From Cliona cf. orientalis (Eukaryota; Porifera; Demospongiae; Clionaida; Clionaidae), in assembly GCA_963930775.1 (NCBI GenBank), contig OZ005695.1, forward strand, positions 7,068,001 through 7,132,000: 64,000 nucleotides of DNA, given 5' to 3'. Both the position numbers and the translations under genes were made by a program. The notes under the pieces are model-generated. The model saw only the letters and a program-made list of their open reading frames with translations, made no database searches and had not been told where the DNA came from. Shown in pieces: positions 63,343 to 64,000 of this stretch. How positions within the stretch are numbered: the first letter of the stretch is position 1; each line of letters opens with the position of its first letter.

Positions 63343-64000
63343 CTGAAAAATCAAAATGATACCATACTTGCTCAGGAGTGCATAATAATTATAAAATTAA
63401 TGCTGTAATGCTTCTTACTACAAATTATTAATTCATGATTTATGCATGCACACATCAAACACAGTATCTATCGTGTGTAGAAACATAGATGGTATCAAAT
63501 TTGGGGAGGGGGGTGGTTTGAGGGGATAAAATGACAGTGAAGATTTTAAACCTAGCTTTCATAATAATGATGCTCTTTGGCCGTCTTATTGAAGTGACAA
63601 ATCATCCCTGTTGCGGTCTCAATCACTCATTTAATACCCATAATAGCATCATATACATTTGCTTTTTGAGTAGCTATAATATTATGGGGTGCAAAAATAA
63701 CCAATAAGAATGTGACTGAATCAAAACTGACTATATCAAGCCATACGGGAATTTCTATCACATGCATTAGTCAAGAACACTCAATTGCAAAGGATATATC
63801 ACTACTAATACATCAACATCAATATTATAGGTTCGTGATGATCGAGAAGAGTAAGCGTAGGGATGTAGCTATAGTGGATATGATTATCCCTACAAATCTT
63901 GCTTGTGTACTTTTTGGTACTGCCATTCAATTTTATTGTTATACTTGTATGTGTAAAAACAAAGAGTGGTAGTGATGGAAAACCTAAAATGATGATATAA
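63343..64000. other. Start of an upstream ATPase intron, no exon seen
   Basis: On the minus strand this lies 5' of the first visible ATPase exon, after its CAG acceptor. I found no metal-binding CxxC motif or other coding block here, so the preceding exon is outside the window. A G-rich tract (GGGGAGGGGGGTGG) lies at about 63503. Confidence 0.45.

Overview
The window looks like a piece of nuclear genome from an early-branching animal, most probably a sponge. Reasons, all inferred from sequence: animal housekeeping genes with short in-frame exons (histone H3.3, ribosomal protein SA, ECSIT, copine, a copper P-type ATPase); AT-rich intergenic DNA full of small terminal-inverted-repeat elements and TACATG arrays; two side-by-side intronless GABA-B-like receptors; and a beta-helix ectodomain fused to a multi-pass membrane domain. 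I cannot name the species.

Layout. 1-3903 is a graveyard of mobile elements: a decayed non-LTR retrotransposon (minus strand), a stray copy of the tail of the neighbouring receptor gene, and a Ty3/Gypsy integrase relic ending in an LTR. 4787-7459 is a single-pass receptor-like gene with three YxxL motifs in its tail; its reading frame is not cleanly continuous. 8405-12420 (minus) is a beta-helix plus multi-TM protein split by an apparent one-base frameshift. 14466-15137 is a single-exon secreted lipocalin-like protein. 15777-29822 (minus) is copine in 14 coding exons that splice in phase to 605 residues; its introns carry a Penelope-like RT relic, a RecQ-like helicase relic and several MITEs.

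30500-31030 (minus) is histone H3.3, head to head with ECSIT (31412-33181, plus; 412 aa from three exons). 34053-37667 is ribosomal protein SA (318 aa from seven coding exons). 40127-42640 and 45081-47648 (both minus) are two intronless GABA-B-type receptors, the first broken by an in-frame TAA where the paralogue has Gln. 50173-52014 (minus) encodes a secreted CAP/SCP domain fused to a domain like the C-terminus of inter-alpha-trypsin inhibitor heavy chains (502 aa, five exons). 53995-63342 (minus) is a copper-transporting P1B ATPase, with the N-terminal part outside the window.

I see no operon-like or obviously cooperating cluster. The most notable items are the CAP-ITIH C-terminal fusion, the beta-helix/multi-TM protein with its frameshift, the YxxL-tailed receptor with a broken-off duplicate, the nonsense codon in one GABA-B paralogue, and a group of otherwise different MITEs that share TACCGTA-like ends. 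Exon boundaries were placed by eye from GT/AG sites, phase and protein continuity; no database search or splice prediction was run.
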